The notes under the pieces: generated by a model
Databases searched by the model: none
Told to the model about the DNA's origin: nothing
Seen by the model: only the letters and a program-made list of their open reading frames with translations
Program-made: the position numbers and the translations under genes
Assembly: GCA_017882405.1 (NCBI GenBank)
Contig: JADGPO010000114.1
Coordinates: 1 to 55,051, forward strand
DNA length: 55,051 nucleotides
DNA from: Solirubrobacteraceae bacterium
GTDB lineage: Bacteria > Actinomycetota > Thermoleophilia > Solirubrobacterales > Solirubrobacteraceae
Reading direction: 5' to 3'
Shown: positions 16,210-24,818 of the stretch, piece after piece
Layout: the number at the start of each line of letters is the position of its first letter
Numbering within the stretch: the stretch's first letter is position 1

Positions 16210-17730
16210 TCAGGACCCTCGAACAACCACCCGAGCGTCAGCCGAGCGTGCGGCGAAGTAGCCGTGCTCGCCCGAGCTCAGGTACGCCGCCAGCCGACTG
16301 GCCAGCGACATGATCGTCAGCGACGGGTTGACCGAGAGCGTGCACGGCACTGCCGAGCCGTCGCCCACGAACAGGCGGCGGACGTCATGACTTTCTCCAT
16401 GGGAGTCGAGCACCGACCGGGCAGGGTCGGAGCCCATCCGGCAGCCGCCCTGGACATGGGTCGAGAGCACCCCGGTCTGCAGCACACGCTTGGCCCCGGA
16501 GGCCTCCAGCACGTCGCGGGCGAACCGCAGCGAGTTGTCGATCCGCTCCTGCTCGAGCTCTGACCACTGAAACGAGTAGCGGTCGTGGCCGCTCTCGTCG
16601 ACCCACGCGACGCCATGGTTCTCGTCGGAGACCATCGTCAGCACGCCGGTGAAGTACCGGTAGCGCTTGAGCATCTGCGACAACTCGTCGCCCCACAGGG
16701 GCACGCCCTGCTCGTCGCACAGCGCGGTGGCGAAGCCGATCGGGTCCTGGATCGTGGACGCCTCGACCACGAACCCGCCGTCCTCGTCACGCTGGTGCTT
16801 CATGCAGTGCGAGGTGATGGGGTAGACCATGTGGGCGTCCTGGACCTCGTCGAACAGGCCCTCCACCAGGCGCGCGGGATGAAAGCCCACGTGCCGGCCG
16901 ATCAGCTGGGAGCTGGGCGAGCCGCCGGCTGCGTCGCGCACGCCCGAGCGGATCAGCAGCTGCGGGGTGGCCAGCGTCCCGGCCGCCACCACCACGACGT
17001 CGGCCTCCACCGCGCGCGGCACCCCGGCGGCATCCAGGTACTCGACGCCGCTGGCCTCGGGCCCGTCGCCGTGGTCGGCGATCAGCACGCGTTGCACCAG
17101 ACAACCGGCGCGCAGCTCCAGCCGTCCCTCGGCCCACGGCGGGTGGATGTAGGTGTTCATGGTGGACTTGCCGGCGTTGGTCGGGCATCCCTGCAGGCAC
17201 GATCCGCAGCGCATGCAGTTGGCGTCGGTATAGGAGATCACCGGCTGGAGCTCGGCTTCCAGCGCCTCAAAGCCCGGAACCACGGTCTTGACGCACTGCT
17301 GCCAGTCAGTGCGCTCGCGCACCCCTAGCCGCTGCTCGACGCGCTCGATGTGGGCCCGCAAATCGCTCTCGCAGAACGGCTCGCCGCTCTCGCCGAGCAG
17401 GCCGGCGGCCGCGTGCCACTTGGCGTAGTCCTGGTCGGTGGGGCGCAGCGCGACCTTGGTGTTGATCGTCGTGGTGCCGCCCACGGCACGGCCGCGGAAC
17501 AGGATCAGCGGCGGGTGGGCGGGATCCGATTCGCCGGCGGGCTCGGCGAACGCGGGCGGCCACCACAGCTCGTGACTGGCGTGCGCCTCCCAGCGGGTGA
17601 AGTCGGCCGCCGTGCGATGGGGGCCGGCCTCCAACAGCAGCACGCTGGCCCCGTCGTCGGCCAGCTCGCCGGCGATCACGCCGCCCCCGGCGCCCGAGCC
17701 GACCACCACCACGTTGAAGCGCTCGCTCAT
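16210..17730 (-). CDS. GMC oxidoreductase with C-x2-C-x2-C-x3-C cysteine cluster (large subunit)
   Basis: The 506-aa FAD enzyme has an N-terminal dinucleotide motif VVVGSGAGGGVIAGELA and, at residues 172-182, NCMRCGSCLQGCPTNAGKS, a ferredoxin-like four-cysteine motif. That motif is found in a subset of GMC enzymes related to gluconate 2-dehydrogenase and long-chain alcohol oxidases. The C-terminal GMC signature is CRMGSDP plus VNPSLTIMSLASRLA. It probably oxidises an alcohol and passes electrons on through a partner. Its start overlaps by four bases the stop of a subunit-3-like gene, so the two probably form a complex. It is the last gene of the ten-gene importer/oxidase operon. Confidence 0.83.
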   Translation of the reverse strand: MSERFNVVVVGSGAGGGVIAGELADDGASVLLLEAGPHRTAADFTRWEAHASHELWWPPAFAEPAGESDPAHPPLILFRGRAVGGTTTINTKVALRPTDQDYAKWHAAAGLLGESGEPFCESDLRAHIERVEQRLGVRERTDWQQCVKTVVPGFEALEAELQPVISYTDANCMRCGSCLQGCPTNAGKSTMNTYIHPPWAEGRLELRAGCLVQRVLIADHGDGPEASGVEYLDAAGVPRAVEADVVVVAAGTLATPQLLIRSGVRDAAGGSPSSQLIGRHVGFHPARLVEGLFDEVQDAHMVYPITSHCMKHQRDEDGGFVVEASTIQDPIGFATALCDEQGVPLWGDELSQMLKRYRYFTGVLTMVSDENHGVAWVDESGHDRYSFQWSELEQERIDNSLRFARDVLEASGAKRVLQTGVLSTHVQGGCRMGSDPARSVLDSHGESHDVRRLFVGDGSAVPCTLSVNPSLTIMSLASRLAAYLSSGEHGYFAARSADARVVVRGS

Positions 17731-18101
17731 TCTCCAACCCCCAGGTAGGACCAGTCCTTGTTCAGGCGCGCCGCCAGCGGCGGCGAGAAGCCGATCTCCT
17801 GCCAGGCCCCCGGGCCGTCGGCCCCCGGCGCGACGAAGTCCGAGTAGAAGGCCTCGCAGGCCAGCGCACGCACCAGCTGGAAGGCGGGGGAGAGCGCGTG
17901 CTCGGCCAGGGCGTCGCGCCCGTGCTCGGACGGTGCGGCCAGCTCGTCGAAGGCGCCCAGCGCGTCGTCGCGGGTCGCGTCGGGCATCCGGGCCAGCAGC
18001 GCGTCGACGTACACCTCGGCGCCGACGCGGGCGCAGCCGGGGACGATCAGCTCGCACACCGTGCGGACCGAGGCCGCCCGGGTCTCGTCGAGGACGTGCA
18101 T
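17727..18101 (-). CDS. Gluconate 2-dehydrogenase subunit 3-like small subunit
   Basis: The 124-aa acidic helical protein begins HVLDETRAASVRTVCELIVP, the usual opening of gluconate 2-dehydrogenase subunit 3 family proteins (the small partner of flavin dehydrogenases). No Tat signal is visible, unlike many family members, so the complex may be cytosolic. The stop overlaps the large-subunit start by four bases. Its own ATG at 18101 shares one base with the stop of the preceding GMC gene. Its function is inferred from family and context. Confidence 0.7.
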   Translation of the reverse strand: MHVLDETRAASVRTVCELIVPGCARVGAEVYVDALLARMPDATRDDALGAFDELAAPSEHGRDALAEHALSPAFQLVRALACEAFYSDFVAPGADGPGAWQEIGFSPPLAARLNKDWSYLGVGE

Positions 18102-19684
18102 CACGCCACCTCGGCCGTCGTGCGGGCGCTGCGGCCGGCGCCGATCAGGTCGGCGGCGCGCTCGGCGATCATGATCGTCGGGGCGTTGGTGTTGCCGCGG
18201 GTGATCTCGGGCATCACCGAGGCGTCGATCACGCGCAGGCCATCGCAGCCGTAGACGCGCAGCTCGGAGTCGACCACCGAGCCCATCGCACAGGTGGACG
18301 TGGGGTGGTAGACGCTCTGGCCGGCCCGCCGGGCAAAGGCCAGCAGGTCCTCGTCGGAATCCGAGTCGGGGACGCTGAACGGCTCGCGCTCGACCGCCCG
18401 CAGCGGCGGCTGGGCGGCGATCTCCATGGCGATCCTGATCCCCGCCAGCATGCTGGCGCGGTCCTCCTCGGTCGTGAGGAAGTTGCACAGCACCCGCGGC
18501 TTTGAGTCCGGCAGCGGGCTGCGGAGCATCACCCGGCCGCGGGAGGTCGGCTTGATCACCACGGGGCCGAAGCAGTATCCGTGGTCCGACGGGGCCGTCA
18601 GCCCCTCGTCGAAGAACATCGAGGGCGCGAAGTGGAACTCCACGTCGGGCGCGTCGACCCCGGCGCGGGCGCGGAAGAAGCCGGCCGCCTCGGGAATGTT
18701 GGAGGTCAGCGGGCCGCGGCCCTCGTCCTGGAGCAGGGCGAAGTTCTCGGGCGTGGTGGCCATGAACAGCGAGGGCTCATCGGTCAGGTAGTTGACCTGG
18801 GCCATGCAGTGGTCCTGCAGCCCGTGACCGACCGGCAGCGCCTCGCGGATCTCGATCGCCAGGGGCGCCAACTGGTCCTCGGGGCCGATCCCCGAGAGCA
18901 TCAGCAGCACCGGCGACTGGTACGCGCCGGCGGCCAGCAGCACCTCGCGCTCGGCGCGGATCGTCTGCACCCGGCCGTCGCGCGAGATCTCCACGCCGAT
19001 CGCCCGGGAGCCCTCGAACACGATCCGCAAGGCCATCGCGCGGGTGATCACCTCCAGGTTCTCGCGCTCGGCGGCGGGGCGCAGGAAGGCGTCGGCGGTG
19101 CTGCAGCGCAGGCCCTCGCGCTGGGTCAGCTGGAAGCGCCCCACGCCCTCCTGGCGCGCGCCGTTGAAGTCCGGGTTGTGCTCGTGGCCGGCGTAACGCG
19201 CGGCCTCCAGCATCGTGTCGACGAGCGGATGCATCGAGCGGCTCTCCGAGACGGCCATCGGCCCCTCGGCGCCGTGGTAGGCGCTCTCGCCGCGCTCGTT
19301 GTGCTCCGAGCGCTTGAAGTACGGCAGTACCTCGTCATAGGACCAGCCGGCGTGGCCGGCCGCCGCCCACGCGTCGTAGTCGGCCCGGTTGCCGCGGACG
19401 TAGATCATCGCGTTGATCGAGCTGCAACCGCCGAGCATCTTCCCGCGCGGGAGGTACAGCCGGCGGTTGTCCAGTCCGGGCTCGCGCTCGCCCAGAAGGT
19501 CCCAGTCCAGGTTGGACTTGAACAGCGCCGGGAACGCCGCCGGTACGTGGATCTCGGGCTGGGTGTCCTCGCCGCCGGCCTCCAGCAGGGCCACCCGCAC
19601 ATCGGGGTCCTCGCTCAGCCGAGCCGCCAGCACGCAGCCGGCCGATCCCGCTCCGACCACCACGTAGTCGAACTGCTCACGCAT
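18101..19684 (-). CDS. GMC family oxidoreductase, choline dehydrogenase-like
   Basis: The 527-aa FAD enzyme starts DYVVVGAGSAGCVLAARLSE with the second strand acid in LLEAGG. It continues with the GMC signature GKMLGGCSSINAMIYVRGN and ends with the catalytic His460 in SVYHPTSTCAMG and Asn498/Asn500 in RGNTNAPTIMIAERAADLI. This is the typical layout of BetA-like alcohol dehydrogenases and aryl-alcohol or polyethylene-glycol oxidising relatives. HpvZ of Sphingobium SYK-6, which oxidises a lignin-derived hydroxyketone, also belongs to the GMC family, but specificity cannot be assigned here. It overlaps the upstream zinc alcohol dehydrogenase gene by eight bases. Confidence 0.88.
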   Translation of the reverse strand: MREQFDYVVVGAGSAGCVLAARLSEDPDVRVALLEAGGEDTQPEIHVPAAFPALFKSNLDWDLLGEREPGLDNRRLYLPRGKMLGGCSSINAMIYVRGNRADYDAWAAAGHAGWSYDEVLPYFKRSEHNERGESAYHGAEGPMAVSESRSMHPLVDTMLEAARYAGHEHNPDFNGARQEGVGRFQLTQREGLRCSTADAFLRPAAERENLEVITRAMALRIVFEGSRAIGVEISRDGRVQTIRAEREVLLAAGAYQSPVLLMLSGIGPEDQLAPLAIEIREALPVGHGLQDHCMAQVNYLTDEPSLFMATTPENFALLQDEGRGPLTSNIPEAAGFFRARAGVDAPDVEFHFAPSMFFDEGLTAPSDHGYCFGPVVIKPTSRGRVMLRSPLPDSKPRVLCNFLTTEEDRASMLAGIRIAMEIAAQPPLRAVEREPFSVPDSDSDEDLLAFARRAGQSVYHPTSTCAMGSVVDSELRVYGCDGLRVIDASVMPEITRGNTNAPTIMIAERAADLIGAGRSARTTAEVA

Positions 19685-20711
19685 CCCGGATCACCACCTT
19701 CATCACCTCGGTTGGGTTGCTCATGGCAAAGCTGAGCGCCTCGGGGGCCTGCGCGAGCGCGAACTCGTGGCTGACCAGCCGGGCCACCGCCTCGGGGTTG
19801 CGCTCCACCACGCCCACCGCCTCGGCGAAGTCATCGCGAGTGCAGCAGCAGACGCCCAGTACGTCGATCTCCTTCTCGGTGAGGCTGCCGATCCGCAGGG
19901 AGACATCGTGGGTCGACATCCCCACCTGGACGGCCCGCCCGGCCGAGGCGACCATGTCGACCATCGCCCGCACCGCCACCGGCACGCCGGTGGCGTCGAC
20001 GGCGACCGCCGGTCCGCCGTCACCCGACCAATCGCGCGCGGCCGCGACCACCTGATCGGCGTCGGTCCACGGCACGGTGTCGGCGCCGAGTGCCGCTGCC
20101 AGCTCCAAGCGTCCGGGCTGCAGGTCCACCATCAGAACCTCGGCGCCCAGCTCGCGGGCGACCAGGCACGCACACTGGCCGATCGGCCCGGCGCCGAGGA
20201 CGACGACCCGCTCGCCGGCCGCGATCCGGCCCCGGCGCACGGCGCGCACGGCAATCGACACGGGCTCGACCAGCGCCGCCAGCGCCGCGTCGTCAGCGCG
20301 GATCGGGAACACCTGGTCCTGCCCGATCGACAGTCGCTCCTGCAGGCCCCCATCGAGGTGGATCCCGATCAGCTGGAAGTTGACGCAGGCATTGGGGCGC
20401 CCGATGCTGCAGGGGTAGCAGCGCCCGCAGGCATGGATCGGCAGAAGCGCCACGCGCTGGCCGACGTGCAGCTCGTCCCGGGGGTCGGGACCCAGCGCGA
20501 TGATCGTGGCCCCCACCTCGTGGCCCTGGACGCGGGGGAACTGCGAGCCACCGGCGGCGTCCGACAGCTCCCCGGAGAAGAAGTGATAGTCCGAGCCGCA
20601 GATCCCGACCGCCTCGGGTGCCACCAGCACTTCAAGAGGGCCGGGCTCGCCCGGGTCGGGCCGGTCGACCAGGCTCATCGAGCCCACCCGCTCGGTGACC
20701 GCGGCCTGCAT
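19677..20711 (-). CDS. Zinc-dependent alcohol dehydrogenase (MDR superfamily)
   Basis: The 344-aa protein has catalytic-zinc ligands in VGICGSDYHFF and VQGHEVG and four structural-zinc cysteines in CGRCYPCSIGRPNAC. The NAD(P) site is VVVLGAGPIGQCACLVARE with Asp at the end of the next strand (MVDLQPG), which favours NAD. It resembles threonine/sorbitol dehydrogenase-type members. The ORF runs open for another 164 codons upstream, but that part overlaps the VOC gene; ATG 20711 is where homology begins. It is two bases downstream of the VOC gene. It probably oxidises a side-chain alcohol taken up or made within this operon. Confidence 0.88.
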   Translation of the reverse strand: MQAAVTERVGSMSLVDRPDPGEPGPLEVLVAPEAVGICGSDYHFFSGELSDAAGGSQFPRVQGHEVGATIIALGPDPRDELHVGQRVALLPIHACGRCYPCSIGRPNACVNFQLIGIHLDGGLQERLSIGQDQVFPIRADDAALAALVEPVSIAVRAVRRGRIAAGERVVVLGAGPIGQCACLVARELGAEVLMVDLQPGRLELAAALGADTVPWTDADQVVAAARDWSGDGGPAVAVDATGVPVAVRAMVDMVASAGRAVQVGMSTHDVSLRIGSLTEKEIDVLGVCCCTRDDFAEAVGVVERNPEAVARLVSHEFALAQAPEALSFAMSNPTEVMKVVIRDA

Positions 20712-20713
20712 CT

Positions 20714-21145
20714 TCAGTCCGAGACCTCGGCTGCGGGGACGTTGATCTCGATCCGGGCCCCGTCCGGATCGGAGAAGAACAGCTGACGCGGGCCGCCGCC
20801 TGGAACGTCGTTGCGGACCGGTCGCACGCCGCAGCGCTCCAGCCGCTCGCAGACGCTGTCGTAGTCCGAGGCGACGAACGCGACATGGTCGACGGGCCCG
20901 GGCCCGCCCGTCCGCTCGGGGACGTCGAGGCCCAGCGTGCGCGCGTGGGTGCGGTACGAGCTGCGGTCGGCGACGTGCAGGCAGGGACGCTCGGCGGCGT
21001 AGAGCCAGAAGCCTGCGAACTCCAAAGGCGGGCGCCGGCCGGCCCGCAGGCCGAGGGCGCCCTCGTAGAACTCTCGGGAGCGCTCGATGTCGTCGCTGAG
21101 CACGAGCACGTGGTGCAGCGCGCTGACGCCGGGCTCGCCGCTCAT
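20714..21145 (-). CDS. VOC (glyoxalase/extradiol dioxygenase fold) family protein
   Basis: The 143-aa protein has two beta-alpha-beta-beta-beta modules: ALHHVLVLSDDIERSREFYE at the start and VDHVAFVASDYDSVCERL in the middle, ending FFSDPDGARIEINVP. His12, His in VDHVAF and Glu in RIEI are the expected metal ligands. This fold includes glyoxalase I, extradiol dioxygenases and epimerases. A single two-module domain is too short for a classical extradiol dioxygenase, so the reaction is open. It overlaps livF by four bases and precedes the alcohol dehydrogenase. Confidence 0.8.
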   Translation of the reverse strand: MSGEPGVSALHHVLVLSDDIERSREFYEGALGLRAGRRPPLEFAGFWLYAAERPCLHVADRSSYRTHARTLGLDVPERTGGPGPVDHVAFVASDYDSVCERLERCGVRPVRNDVPGGGPRQLFFSDPDGARIEINVPAAEVSD

Positions 21146-21924
21146 CCGCTGGTCGGCAGGCTCTCGCTGGGTGCCCCGGGGGGCACCGCCGGGACGTCGC
21201 CACCTCCCCGCAGGAGGTAGGCGGAGTGCAGCAGGTCGGGCTTCTCGCGCAGCTCCTGGGCGGTGCCCGAGTACTGGATCCGTCCGCCCTCCATCACGTA
21301 GACGCGGTTGGCGAGCCCCAGCGCGACGGCCGCGAACTGCTCGATCAAGAGCACCCCGATGCCCGCCTCGGTGAGGGTGCGGATCGTCGGGATCAGTCGC
21401 TGGACGACCACCGGCGCCAGTCCCAGCGAAAGCTCGTCGATGATCACGAACTTCGGCTCGGAGACCAGCGCCTGGGCGAGGACGACCATCTGCTGCTCGC
21501 CGCCGGAGAGCGCACGCGCCTGGGTGGAGAGGCGCTTCTGGAGCTCGGGAAACATCTCCAGGGCGCGCTTGCGTCCCGCGGTGGCCTGGCTGCCCTTGAG
21601 GGTGTAGGTGGCGATCTTGAGGTTGTCCTCCACGGTGAGCTCAGCGAGCAGCCGGCGGCCCTCGGGAACGATCGCCAGGCCGGCACGGCGGATGCGCTCT
21701 GGCCGGCGACCGGCGAGCTCACGATCGCCGAGCTTGACCGAGCCCGCCTTCATCGCCAGGACGCCCCCCACGGCCAGGACCATGCTGGACTTGCCCGCGC
21801 CGTTGGGTCCGAGCAGGGCGGTCACCTCGCCGGGCGTGACCTCGATCGTGACCCCGCGCACGACATCGCGCGCTCCGCGGGCGACCGTCAGGCCGGCCAG
21901 GCTCAGGTTCTCGTCGCCGCTCAC
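21142..21924 (-). CDS. livF: Liv-type ABC transporter ATP-binding protein
   Basis: The 260-aa ATPase has Walker A GPNGAGKSS, signature LSGGEQQM, Walker B FVIIDELSLGLAP (Leu replacing the usual Pro after Glu) and switch His replaced by Gln in LLIEQF, a LivF trait. It energises import by the permeases encoded upstream. GTG 21924 has GGAGG eight bases before it; an in-frame ATG at 21969 would add 15 residues without homology. The window's Liv set is complete (binding protein, two permeases, two ATPases). Relatives import branched-chain amino acids, and many actinobacterial versions import aromatic acids. Confidence 0.88.
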   Translation of the reverse strand: MSGDENLSLAGLTVARGARDVVRGVTIEVTPGEVTALLGPNGAGKSSMVLAVGGVLAMKAGSVKLGDRELAGRRPERIRRAGLAIVPEGRRLLAELTVEDNLKIATYTLKGSQATAGRKRALEMFPELQKRLSTQARALSGGEQQMVVLAQALVSEPKFVIIDELSLGLAPVVVQRLIPTIRTLTEAGIGVLLIEQFAAVALGLANRVYVMEGGRIQYSGTAQELREKPDLLHSAYLLRGGGDVPAVPPGAPSESLPTSG

Positions 21925-22036
21925 GCGGATCGCCTCCGCTCGGCCGCGAGCCTGCCGCCCGCTCGGCATCCAGCCTCGCCTGACCGGGCGTCGCTCGCGT
22001 CATCCAGCTGCCTCGCCTGTATGTCGGCGGCGTGAG

Positions 22037-22762
22037 TCATCCTGCTGCGGCGACCTCCTCGGTGCCGAGGTAGGCCCGCACCACGTTGGGATCGCGCAGC
22101 ACCTGCTCGGTGGGGCCGGAGGCGATCAGCTTGCCGAAGTCCAGCACGGCGGTGACGCCGCAGCAAGACGAGACGAGGCTCATGTCGTGGTCGACGAGGA
22201 TCGTCATCCCACCGGTGCGCTCGGGAATGCCCTTGATCACCTCGCCCATGTGGGCCGTCTCCTCGTCGGGCAAGCCGGCCGCTGGCTCGTCGAGCAGCAC
22301 CAGACGCGGCTTGCCGACGACGGCCCGAGCCAGCTCGACCAGGCGGCGATCCCCGGCTCCCAGCGTGCGCACCTTGAGGTAGGCGACCTGCTCCAGACCG
22401 ACCAGCGAGATCGCCTCCAGCACGTCCGAGCGCCGCTCGCTGCCGATGAGCTTGGAATGCTCGTGGACAATCCCGACGTTGTCGAACACCGACAGGTTCT
22501 CGATCGCCTGCTCGGTCTGGAAGGTCCGGTGCACCCCCCAGCGGGCGCGGCGGAAATGGGGCATCGAGAGCAGGTTGTCGCCGAACGCCGTCACGGTGCC
22601 CGCGCTCGGCCGCACGAAGCCCGAGAGCACGTTGAAGAACGTCGTCTTGCCGGCGCCGTTGGGCCCGATTAACCCGCACGTGCCCGGGTCGAACTTGACC
22701 GCCATATCGTCCAGCGAGGTGACCCCGCCGAAGCGCACGGTGAGCCCCGAGACCTCGATCAC
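22037..22762 (-). CDS. livG: Liv-type ABC transporter ATP-binding protein, unusual signature motif
   Basis: The 241-aa ATPase pairs with LivF. Walker A is GPNGAGKTT, Walker B LVLLDEPAAGLP and the switch His is in LVDHDM. The ABC signature, normally LSxGQ, reads LGAGDRRLVELARAV, keeping only the second Gly and the following Arg-rich helix. Such drift is tolerated in some LivG proteins but is worth noting. VHRTFQTEQAI is the Q-loop. It overlaps livM by four bases (ATGA) and is separated from livF by about 110 bases, the largest internal gap in the operon. Confidence 0.87.
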   Translation of the reverse strand: MIEVSGLTVRFGGVTSLDDMAVKFDPGTCGLIGPNGAGKTTFFNVLSGFVRPSAGTVTAFGDNLLSMPHFRRARWGVHRTFQTEQAIENLSVFDNVGIVHEHSKLIGSERRSDVLEAISLVGLEQVAYLKVRTLGAGDRRLVELARAVVGKPRLVLLDEPAAGLPDEETAHMGEVIKGIPERTGGMTILVDHDMSLVSSCCGVTAVLDFGKLIASGPTEQVLRDPNVVRAYLGTEEVAAAG

Positions 22763-23847
22763 GATGCCTCCCCCGCGCTGGCAGCCGCTCGTCGCCGGTT
22801 GCGGCCGGTCACGAATCCGAACAGGCGGGCCAGGTCACGCGGCAGCTGATCGGCGATTCCGGTGGGGGCGGTCGTCAGCACCTGCAGGACGCCGACCCCG
22901 AACAGGATCGTCAGCCAGTCGGGCGCGACCCCGATGTCGTTGAGCACGGCGGGCAGGAGCGAGAACAGCAGACCGGCGACGACCGCGCCCCACAGGTTGT
23001 AGGCGCCGCCCATCAGGACCACCGCCAGCAGCGTGATCGAGTCCTGGGTCTGGACGTTGATCGAGTAGAGGTAGCGTTCCGCGCCCGCCAGCAGCCCGCC
23101 GGCCACGCCGGTGACGAACGAGGCCAGCGCGAACGCCCACAGCTTGTACAGCGTGGTGTTGATCCCGGCAGCCAGCGCCGCCGGCTCGGACTGGCGGATC
23201 GCGGCCCAGGCGCGCCCGGGCCGCGTACGCAGGTGCACCAGCACGAGGAGGAACATCAGCGCCGCGACGATCACTGCGTAGCGGAAGAAGGCGGGGTCGC
23301 TGGTGGCGATCCCGGGGCGCCGGATCGCCGGGATGTGCACGAGCGCGCCGTTGTAGCCGCTGAAGCCGTTCCCGCCGTTGGGGAAGTTCAGGGTCGCGAG
23401 CACGACGGTGATCGCGCCGGCCAGCATCAGCGTGATGAGCGCGAGGTACAGCCCGCGCATCCGCAGCGCCGGCAGGCCGACCAGAGTGCCCAGCATCATC
23501 GTGATCAGACCGGAGGCCAGCAGCACCAGCTCGTAGGGCAGCGAGGTGCCGAACAGCAGCCGTGCCGCCACCCAGGCGCCGATCGCCAGGACCGCCGCCT
23601 GGCCCAGCGAGACCAGGCCGACCCTGCCCACGAGGACGCCGAGACCGAGCGCCACGATCGCGTAGACGGCCACCTGCGTCATCGCGTCGACGTAGTAGTT
23701 GTTGAGGATCTGCGGCAGCGCGACGAGCACGATCAGCAGCAGGACCGCCGTGACGGCGGTCGTGACCATGTCGCCGCGCGCGAAGCGCGGTGGCGCGGAG
23801 GGCGGCGAGTCCGAGCGCGTCGTGCTCTGAAGCTCGGCGGTGCTCAT
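22759..23847 (-). CDS. livM: Liv-type ABC transporter permease
   Basis: The 362-aa membrane protein has about nine or ten helices and a cytosolic N-terminal tail of 30 residues. Family features include VGRVGLVSLGQAAVLAIGAW in the first third and the coupling-helix region AWAAIRQSEPAALAAGINTT. It ends with a basic tail (GRNRRRAAAS). It forms the membrane channel with the livH product, whose stop is two bases upstream. The EAA-like loop is well preserved, suggesting a functional importer. Confidence 0.9.
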   Translation of the reverse strand: MSTAELQSTTRSDSPPSAPPRFARGDMVTTAVTAVLLLIVLVALPQILNNYYVDAMTQVAVYAIVALGLGVLVGRVGLVSLGQAAVLAIGAWVAARLLFGTSLPYELVLLASGLITMMLGTLVGLPALRMRGLYLALITLMLAGAITVVLATLNFPNGGNGFSGYNGALVHIPAIRRPGIATSDPAFFRYAVIVAALMFLLVLVHLRTRPGRAWAAIRQSEPAALAAGINTTLYKLWAFALASFVTGVAGGLLAGAERYLYSINVQTQDSITLLAVVLMGGAYNLWGAVVAGLLFSLLPAVLNDIGVAPDWLTILFGVGVLQVLTTAPTGIADQLPRDLARLFGFVTGRNRRRAAASAGEAS

Positions 23848-23849
23848 CC

Positions 23850-24776
23850 TCAGAACTCCTGGCGCGCCAGCGACAGGGTGCGCTTGCGATTGAGGATCAG
23901 CAGCGCGACCGCCGCGAGCACGAACGGAGTCATGTCCCGGTAGCTGGAGAGCGAGGCGATCGGCGTCAGCAGCGCGGACACGAGGCCGATGACGATCGCG
24001 GCCACGAACGTGACCCAGATCGAGCTCAGCTGCGCGATCAGGGCGGCTGACAGCGAGGAGATGACCAGGAAGGTGAGGGTCGTCGCGTCAAGGGCGACGA
24101 GGTCGCCGAGCAGGATCCCCGCCACTCCGGACAGTACTCCGCACCCGAACCACGCGTTGGCCTCGACGCGCCGCACCGGCACGCCCAGGGTGGCCGTGAT
24201 CTCACGGTCGTTGGCCATCGCCCGCATCGCCGTCCCGAGCTTCGAATAACGCAGGAACACGGTGGTGACGACCGTGAGCACGACCCCGATCGCCAGGGCG
24301 ATCACGTCGGTCGTAGTCACCTGGACCTGGCCGATCATGAAGCCGTGGTTGTCGGTCGGCAGCGTGATCGTCCGCGAGGCGCCGCCGCCCGACGTCCACA
24401 GCAGGTCCATCACCCCCAGCAGGATCAGTGTCAATCCCAGAGTGGCGGTGGCCTTCACCAGGGGATCGCGCCCCGCGAGGGGTCGCCCGAACATCATCCC
24501 GTAGGCCAGCGTAATCACGCCGCCGAACAGGACGCACACCAGATAGGCCAACCACTGGTTCATCCCGGAGTGGTTGATGAGCTGCCATGCGATCAGGGCA
24601 CCAAACGCGCCCACCGCACCGAACGACAGGTTCAGGACCCCCGTCGTCCGGTACAGCACGATCATGCCCACGCCGGAGAGGGCATAGACCCCTCCGAGCG
24701 CCAGGCCCGTGACGACAAACGACTGCTCCAACGACCAGCTGGGCAACGAGAGTGCCAGGTGGAGTAGTGGATGCAT
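23850..24776 (-). CDS. livH: Liv-type ABC transporter permease
   Basis: The 308-aa membrane protein has eight or so helices. It includes GGVYALSGVGMIVLYRTTGV near the N-terminus and MRAMANDREITATLGVPVRR, the LivH coupling loop that docks on the ATPases. It follows the binding-protein gene by 42 bases and is two bases ahead of livM. Length and motifs are normal for the family. Confidence 0.9.
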   Translation of the reverse strand: MHPLLHLALSLPSWSLEQSFVVTGLALGGVYALSGVGMIVLYRTTGVLNLSFGAVGAFGALIAWQLINHSGMNQWLAYLVCVLFGGVITLAYGMMFGRPLAGRDPLVKATATLGLTLILLGVMDLLWTSGGGASRTITLPTDNHGFMIGQVQVTTTDVIALAIGVVLTVVTTVFLRYSKLGTAMRAMANDREITATLGVPVRRVEANAWFGCGVLSGVAGILLGDLVALDATTLTFLVISSLSAALIAQLSSIWVTFVAAIVIGLVSALLTPIASLSSYRDMTPFVLAAVALLILNRKRTLSLARQEF

Positions 24777-24818
24777 GTCCGTTCAGCGTCCCGATCGCAT
24801 GGTTGCTCGGCCCGGCGG

